From Armillaria gallica (Eukaryota > Basidiomycota > Agaricomycetes > Agaricales > Physalacriaceae): a DNA stretch of 64,000 nucleotides. Of this stretch, positions 57,839 to 64,000 are shown piece after piece. The stretch's first letter is position 1; the number at the start of each line of letters is the position of its first letter. Below the pieces are notes generated by a model, which did not search any database, had not been told where the DNA came from, and saw only the letters and a list, made by a program, of their open reading frames with translations. Both the position numbers and the translations under genes were made by a program. Location of the stretch: NCBI GenBank assembly GCA_037576215.1, contig JBANDB010000001.1, positions 3,100,001 through 3,164,000 of the forward strand, written 5' to 3'.

Positions 57839-59285
57839 TAGCTTTTAGGATATGTGTTTCACTGGGGTCTTTTCGGTGTATTGACGGTTCAAGTCTGTTG
57901 GTGTTTTCTTCTTGAAAAAAAGTATCGTGCATGCTAATCATCATTAGATTTGTATCATCTGGCCTTCACAAAGGAAAAGGCGTACTTGCGCTGTCTGGTC
58001 TACGGCGTTTTTATGATTGAGGTTGTCCAGACGGCCTTGATCACCTATGAGCTCTTTAGGTCATTTGCAACTAATTTCGGGGATGTTGCTGTATTCTCCG
58101 AGTGAGTAGCTGTCTTACCGCTTTATAGGTTTGTACCTTACGCGAAGCAAAACACCTCAGCCCGCAAGTGAGTTGGTTGGCAGTTCCTATCTTCAGCGGG
58201 ATAGGTAAGTACCACGACGCAGTGTATGCGTCATAGGCTCTTAACTTCGCCAAACAGTAAGCGGCATTGTCCAAATCTACTTCGCACACCGTATCTCGGT
58301 TCTCTCTGGATCCCGAGCAATTGGACTGATCATTGCGATTGTCCGTCTTCTCCTCGAATGCTCTTGCCCCTGGTCTCATGATAGTTTGTCAAGCTTGCTA
58401 TCACTCAAGGCACTTCATCCATTGTAGCAGGCGCACAGGCGCGCACGGTTGGGGACGTTTCGCATCTTCAAGAGAAGACTGACATCGGTACCACCGTAAA
58501 TGTTCCCAAAGGTTCCATCAAACCGAGTCCATACCTAATCACGTATATTGACAGATATGGCTAGCGGGAAGCGCACTATGCGACGTTATGATTGCTGTTT
58601 CCGTAAGTTGCACATTTTGTGGTATATTCTACGACCTTCATTCATTCTACAGATGACTTACTTCGTAAGGCTTCCCGTCTATCCTCTACTAAGTTCTCAA
58701 TGCTGATATCTGAGCCATCAGCTTTCAAGGTTTGATACCAATTACAAGGAAACCCAGGCGGTCATCAGTAAATTTATACGTTTGACCATTGAAACTGGGT
58801 CGATGACAGGTAAACGTTACACCAATACCATACAGTTATTTAACATGCGATTGCTAGCCACCGTCGCCGTTACCGACCTCATACTTTTCTTAGTCTTCCC
58901 GCACAACAATTTCCATATAACACCTGCGCTTGTTCTAGCCAAGCTTTACAGCAACACCCTCCTTGTCATGCTCAATAGTCGCATGCATGTTTCGACAGCG
59001 CAGGATGACTCAACCGTTGCTCGACATTCTCGGTGGCCAACATTGAACTTTATCCAACCAACTCAAGGAACGAGTGACCAAGTGGAGGATAGAGGAATAA
59101 CTAGCGACGACCTCCATATAAGTGACCGTACCGATGTAAGCACCATATATTCCACTCATAATAGGTCTAATCTTGCCATTCAGAGCACAGGTCTAGGGAG
59201 CCTTTCCCATCTCACCGATATCGAGCTTGGACGAGCCGACGATGCTTCCCCTGCTTCGACGAGAACCAAAATAGTCCTTGATTAA
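57839..59285 (+). CDS. DUF6534-type seven-pass membrane protein
   Basis: Exons in order: YVFHWGLFGVLTVQ (57855), YHLAFTKEKAYLRCLVYGVF ... EVVQTALITYELF, ATNFGDVAVFSE, VSWLAVPIFSG, GIVQIYFAHRISVLSGSRA, GLIIAIV, IWLAGSALCDVMIAVS, LSRFDTNYKETQAVISKFIR, LTIETGSMTG, LLATVAVTDLILFLVFPHNN, FHITPALVLAKLYSNTLLVM, LNSRM, then a cytoplasmic Ser/Thr-rich tail to TAA at 59285. The order and the TIETG and LAKLYSNTLL blocks are typical of DUF6534, a family greatly expanded in Agaricomycetes and of unknown function. The first exon (about 15-25 residues) was not located. Introns are about 50 bp. Confidence 0.82.
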
Positions 59286-59537
59286 TGGGTATAATAACGG
59301 ACGCTTTCGACGCCGCTCAGAGGCTGCAACGTATGTAAAACAACGGCAATGGGACCAAAACAACCGTCTAGCCTTTTATAATCTGTTGCGCCAAAAAATC
59401 CACTTTGTAATGTGAAGAAAGAACCGATGCCATATCCATGAGTTATCAAGACGTGTTAGCGCCCCAAGGGCGGGATGCTGTGGTGTGGTGTGGTGTGTGT
59501 CCCGGCACTTGAAGGTCCCAATCAGGGACGGCCGGTA

Positions 59538-61475
59538 CTACGTGTAGCCTGCCAGTAAATTGGCTGTCGTGGATAATGGCCTCCCTCCCAGATCAAACTT
59601 ATTGAGTAGAGAATCAATTTCATCGAATAAATCATCTCTGTCGACTGCAGTATGATCATCCGCTGTGAGCAAGGATGAGGGTTCACCGGAATTTGTTAAG
59701 AGTCGTGTTTGAGAATCTGACGCCCGTGGTTGAATCGCCGAAGAACTCTCACGGAACGCTGTCAATTGTATCATGAACTACAGCCGTGATCAGCTTCCGT
59801 ACTCTAACGTATAGGGAAGGTAGCACCAACCTTCATCGCCCGGGAATTGCTCACATTCGACCCGTTTTCTGCAACCAAGGTCGAGGCAGTCAAGATAGTG
59901 CTTGAGCGAACTGGCTCCGGTCGCCGAACGTCAGCCGGCCTGGTAGGTTGAGGAGATTGTTGACCCAAAGGTAGCGGCTGGATATTGTTGGGTCTGTTAG
60001 GAATCAGCTGTGTTTCTGACATCAAGGGTCGGTGATGATGATTTCGCTGTAATGTTACATTGCGCGCCTCAATGTCGTTAGTGGTTCCCGCAATTACGCT
60101 GACATTTCCTGCAGGCGATACGGCATTTGTTTCGCGGGTAGATGGGTATTGCCAATCGTATTGGGACTGGACCATGTATCCACTTTGCAATCGCGTCCAG
60201 AGTGTCTTATTTCTTCGAAGGAGTAACTGATATCATGTCAACCAAATCAATCAATCAAAAAAATCGAAGGACTGAAACTCACCCAAATGACGACTAAAAG
60301 AATGATGAAGGCAACGGAGGTCACCGCAATCGCAGCAGCAGCATCTACGTTCAGACTGGGACAAAATTCAGTGAATTTTACAATGCATAGAATGATAAAC
60401 TCACGAAGATTCTGGAGGTGTACGCGAGGGGTCAATGTAAGATAGCGCGTAATCAATTTCAAGCAGTTCTCCGTCGTCCCCATTGACCAAAGACAACGTA
60501 TGAGCTCCGCCTCCCAAATTGTCTGCTTGGAACAACATTACACGGGTTTCATAGGTGTCTCGCTTTGCAGAAAAAAGCCCGGAGAATATGTCGTCAAGTC
60601 GAACAGTGTAGTTCCCATTCTGAGGACCTGATGTACCGAAAACGGATACGGTATCACCTTGGAGGGATCATCAGTCCCTGAGACGCATACACACATTGCT
60701 ACGCACCCTGAAAGTATGTTGTTGAACCTTCACATTTGGAAAGAAATCGGGCTTACTGAGAAATTGTAATTGACTGATGCCCCTGCCTGAAACGTAGAAC
60801 TGCAGCTTGATAAGTCAAGGAGCATAAATAGCGGGAAGGCGACGAACTGTCCAGTCCCGTTGCTGAACTGTGAGATGTTGCTTGGCGGATTCTTCCACGC
60901 GTCTGCAGGATACCAGAAGAACTTGGAATCGGTATCGTCATCCATTTCATGTGACAGCTCTTGTGACTCTCCGCTGTCCGCTTCCCCCCACCATTGAATC
61001 TGTTGACATACGTGAAGCTCAAGAACTGGGGAATGACGGAGAAGGCTACCCACACAGTCGAGGTAAACCGATGCATCTGCGTTCGTCACTGTGACAGTAT
61101 GCTCCTTTTGCTGTAGACCGGTGACGTTGAACAGATTCGCTTGATATTCTATAGGATCAGAGGCGGTTGCGTCCAGTACTTTCGATTTTCCGTCTAATTT
61201 GACGGTATAAGACCCGTTAGTACTCCTCCTGGTACCAAGTATCGTTATTCCAGTGCCATTAAAAGTGAATGAGGCTGAAGCGCCTGGGTTCCAAGTGTAC
61301 GTATATGAGTTTCCCCAATATCTGCCAAGAACTTTTGAGTAAACGATCAGGAGAGGACGAGTCTCAGGTACTTTGTCAGTTCAGGATCCTTTGCTAAGTT
61401 TCCTTGGGACCAATTACCAGCAGGGCTATAAGTAATGAGTGGACTCGAATCGTCTATGGTGTTGAGTCCCAACAT
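59538..61475 (-). CDS. single-pass membrane protein with repeated beta-sandwich-like ectodomain
   Basis: The minus strand reads TIDDSSPLITYSPAGNW, SYTYTWNPGASASFTFNGTG, ITILGTRRSTNGSYTVKLDG and GLQQKEHTVTVTNADASVYL. A second, similar unit follows (DDTDSKFFWYPADAW, GASVNYNFSGDTVSVFG, NGNYTVRLDD, GAHTLSLVN). Then come one transmembrane helix (AAAAIAVTSVAFIILLVVIW near 60330), a basic stop-transfer LLLRRNK, and a Pro/Ser-rich cytoplasmic tail ending at 59538. This architecture is common in mushrooms and recalls carbohydrate-binding folds. The function is unknown. The ATG at 61475 is tentative, as the signal peptide exon is not resolved. A retroelement lies about 260 bp upstream. Confidence 0.75.
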
Positions 61476-61733
61476 CTCGACCACAAGAGCGACGTCGTTG
61501 AAAAGAATGCGAAGAAAAGAGAACGGATAGGAAAAGAAAGAACCTCCAGGGTTGGTAAGCTAACGAAAGTAAGGAAACGGGTTTCATAGCCATATGTTTC
61601 CAGCCGAGAGGAAATGATGAACTGATCTGTACCAGTACGTATGTTCGTTCCGAGTCGTTGAACCTCCATCAACAAAGTCTGCCTAGTGACAGCCGCGGGT
61701 ATCAGCGCCTTCTGAGATGGCGAAATGCATTCT

Positions 61734-61825
61734 TGTTGGAATTTAGGTTCTGGCGGTTCGGGAGGGCAGCGCAGTGGACTCGAAGGACGGTATATTCTGT
61801 CGTACAGTAAAACCAAATCTCAACA
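61734..61825 (-). repeat. 3' LTR of the gag-only element (internally deleted)
   Basis: Identical to the first about 76 and last about 16 bases of 62926-63121. The middle block of about 104 bp, which includes the TATA-like GGTATAAATAG, is missing here. Confidence 0.88.
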
Positions 61826-61940
61826 CTCCCACTATTTCACGGTGTCGTGAAGGTCTAAGATGAAAAGGATGAAAGGGGGGTATAGTAAGTGAATGTAGAG
61901 AAATCGTCTCCCACTATTGCCATGATCCCTGGGGACCAGT

Positions 61941-62735
61941 CTAAATGACGATTTCCTCGTCGTAAGGACCAATGGCCAAGGCCGCGATCGAGGTAGTCGG
62001 TATGGTGATCTGGTTGAAGGGGAACGTGCCGCACTCATTCTTGAAGTGTCCCTTCTGGCCGCAACCATGACAGGTAATCGTAGAGCGGTCAATTGGCAAA
62101 CGGGACCGACTAAAGTTAGCGGCAAGCGCAAGATGGTCAGGAGAATCGGTCTTCTCCTTGGATTGGCGAGTTTCCTCATTGAGGATGCGGGAAATGACGT
62201 AGGAGAGGTCGGTGTGCTGGGGATTGTTGTCGAGCGCAACAATGAGATTGTCGTATAAATGAGGAAGGGATTCCATGATGAAAGCAATAGCCAATCCGTC
62301 TGTACACGTTTCGCCTAAAGCCTTGAGCTTGTCGATGATCGTCTGAATATCCCCGATATGGTCCCTCATATGTATCTCCTCTCCAGCTTTCTTCAACCTA
62401 ATGAGCTGTCTCCACATTGCGACGACGCTCCCAAGACCCTCGGTGGTATGGTAGGACTTAATATTGTCCCAGGCCTCCTTGGCCGAAGTCGCATTTCAAG
62501 TCAGGTGATATTGGGAAGGGAGGATGTTGCTGACAATGGTCGCCAATGCTTCTTCATCCCGTCTAACCCAACCCTTCACTGCATTGGAGTTAGGAGACCC
62601 AAGCGGCTTGGGCTCGCTCCCATCAGTAACAGCCCAGAGCTTCTTCTTGGTGAGGTCCATGCGCTGAGCATAGACCCAATCAAAGTAATTGGTGTTGTCG
62701 AGGGGAGCAAACTGGTATTTGGACCGCGCAGCCAT
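61941..62735 (-). pseudogene. Copia-type gag with CCHC knuckle, one TGA stop
   Basis: The start at 62735 gives MAARSKYQFAPLDNTNYFDW, the usual beginning of UBN2/gag-polypeptide Copia proteins. WDNIKSYHTTEGLGSVVAMW, DHIGDIQTIIDKLKALGET and FIMESLPHLYDNLIVALDN follow, then the zinc knuckle CHGCGQKGHFKNEC, and a TAG at 61941. A TGA at about 62497 (SQYHLT-stop-NATSAKEAWD) is the only interruption and again fits a mutated CGA. About 265 residues, gag only. Confidence 0.88.
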
Positions 62736-62925
62736 GATGATGTGATGTAGCGATGGAAATGATGGTATGATGATACGTCGGATAGGCACAGAATAACGAT
62801 AAGGCACGAAACGAGGGGCCGTGGCACTACTGACGGCAAGCACAAGAGAGACGATGAACGAGTTGGATAGGGGTCAGGATCAAGAAAGCGAGTGATAGAA
62901 GTTAGAGGGCTCGGGGCCCATAACC

Positions 62926-63121
62926 TGTTGGAATTTAGGTTCTGGCGGTTCGGGAGGGCAGCGCAGTGGACTCGAAGGACGGTATATTCTGTCGTACAGT
63001 ATAGGGACAGTGGGGGTTCGGAGTCAAGTAACGATAGGTACGAAATGTCAAAGTTTGAAGTAAGCGGTAAATAGGTATAAATAGAAAGTGGCGTTAAAGC
63101 CGTGAAAACCAAATCTCAACA
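62926..63121 (-). repeat. 5' LTR of the gag-only element (196 bp)
   Basis: TG...CA termini with a TATA-like AGGTATAAATAG near 63073. This is the complete copy of the repeat. Confidence 0.9.
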
Positions 63122-63126
63122 ATTCT

Positions 63127-64000
63127 TGCTACTCAGGCGACGCCATCCGTCTCATAATCGCGGCAATAACAGAGCACAATTTCAGCTAGTGGAACTGAGT
63201 GGCAGTCGGGAACTAAGGGTTTAACGCAATTGTCGGGCTCCCGGACCGGCGGTTGCAAACAACGTCACTGTGGCTGAATTTGACTTCAGTGATTTAAGTT
63301 GCCGAGCATCATTTGACTGTGCTGCGACAAATTCACCCATCTAAGTATCTCCAGACCTCTCCAGACCCGAATCTTTGTATCAGATGTGGTTAGCCACCCG
63401 CACCAATGACCAGACAGATATTAAAAAAACCACTGCCGCCATCACGTCCGAGAGATCCCTAATACTAATTGATTGTTACTGGTTCCTGCAAGTTTATTGT
63501 TGCCCGGGGACTGGTCGCCGCCCAATGAACTCCAATGACGGCAAATACTGTTGGTGACTCCACAAAGACAATACAAGTTGCGTGAGCTTCTCACGGTGTC
63601 AATAAAAGCTTTCTCCATGCTAGTGTTCATGTCTTGCCTGCGAACTCGATTTTTCAGCCGTGAAGCAATCAAATATATCCTTCGCGCAGACTCGAATGTA
63701 GCGTATGCCTGGCCATCTCCTAGGATTCACATTTAATAGTAGCTACCATTTCACGCAGGTATATATTACCTCGTAATTCCTAGCAACGTAGCGATGGACA
63801 CTGCCCTGAATACTATCATTATTCACATCTACTGACAACGTTAATGATACATAGCCTGAAATGAACACCCATACCATAAGTATCATCCAAGTATCATCTC
63901 TTAGAATGTAGATATAAAATTCCTTATCACAAAAATAGCTACTTTATATGAGAGTGCTTTAACCCTCACTGATCTTCAGGAGCTTTCTAGAACTACCAGT
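63127..64000. other. no recognised gene
   Basis: The sequence past the gag-only element has only short open frames without motifs. It becomes AT-rich after about 63740. Confidence 0.5.

Larger units (their letters stand above)
61734..63121 (-). mobile_element. gag-only LTR element, Copia-type (TR-GAG-like)
   Basis: The LTRs are 61734-61825 (92 bp) and 62926-63121 (196 bp). Both begin TGTTGGAATTTAGG and end TCTCAACA, and the left one lacks an internal block. ATTCT flanks both sides (61729-61733 and 63122-63126). The internal 1.1 kb encodes a Copia-type gag on the minus strand and no protease, integrase or reverse transcriptase. A purine tract (minus strand AGTGGGAG) adjoins the 3' LTR. It would need enzymes from another element. 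Confidence 0.9.

Overview
The window looks like nuclear DNA of a mushroom-forming basidiomycete (Agaricomycetes). The evidence is many short GT-AG introns of about 45-60 bp, a divergent histone H2A/H2B pair with introns, a laccase-type multicopper oxidase, an aryl-alcohol-oxidase-like GMC flavoprotein, a DUF6534-type membrane protein, and mobile elements typical of the group: chromodomain Ty3/gypsy elements, a Tad1-like LINE, a basidiomycete DDE transposase and a Copia-type gag. The genus cannot be named from the sequence alone.

Layout. Positions 1-13175 hold one large Ty3/gypsy element on the minus strand (Gypsy-1), with its right LTR at 12800-13175 and its other LTR cut by the window edge. 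Two later insertions split it (3511-4393 and 4657-7954). It sits inside a degraded plus-strand gene (13176-15383) that a 1321-bp element also interrupts. Positions 15655-23960 hold a second gypsy element (Gypsy-2), whose gag is broken by two insertions with 4-bp target duplications. Then follow a truncated DDE transposase (about 24.6-26.5 kb), a 5'-truncated LINE with poly(A) and a 12-bp target duplication (27073-29312), remnants of two seven-pass membrane protein genes (30.9-33.2 kb), another 1.6-kb element (34188-35763) and a copy of a dispersed family called X here (35.8-37.3 kb).

At about 37.28 kb the sequence changes abruptly from CpG-poor to CpG-rich. The gene-bearing part begins there: an unrecognised gene region (37.5-39.1 kb), H2A and H2B, an F-box-like pseudogene, a degenerate laccase, two tandem secreted solute-binding-protein genes, an inverted copy of X (50.73-52.25 kb), an acetoacetate-decarboxylase-like gene, a GMC oxidoreductase, a DUF6534 gene and a single-pass membrane protein gene. 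A small gag-only Copia-type element (61734-63121) lies just upstream of that last gene.

Main observations. (1) Nearly every in-frame stop in the two gypsy elements, the seven-pass gene and the Copia gag is a TGA where the family has Arg, i.e. CGA to TGA, and the two LTRs of Gypsy-1 differ only by C/T or G/A transitions, seven of eight at CpG. This is a genome-defence or methyl-CpG-decay footprint. (2) Two families of 1.3-1.6 kb elements share TGATG...CATCA ends and 4-bp target duplications. (3) Gypsy-1 carries an extra long reading frame with an N-terminal membrane helix upstream of gag, plus a second small membrane ORF next to the LTR. (4) Family X has three copies with a conserved hydrophobic segment, and two copies have a tRNA-like A/B-box module pointing outward. 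(5) The laccase has lost copper ligands in three of four motifs. (6) A 2.4-kb tandem duplication copied the solute-binding-protein gene together with the last codons of the laccase.
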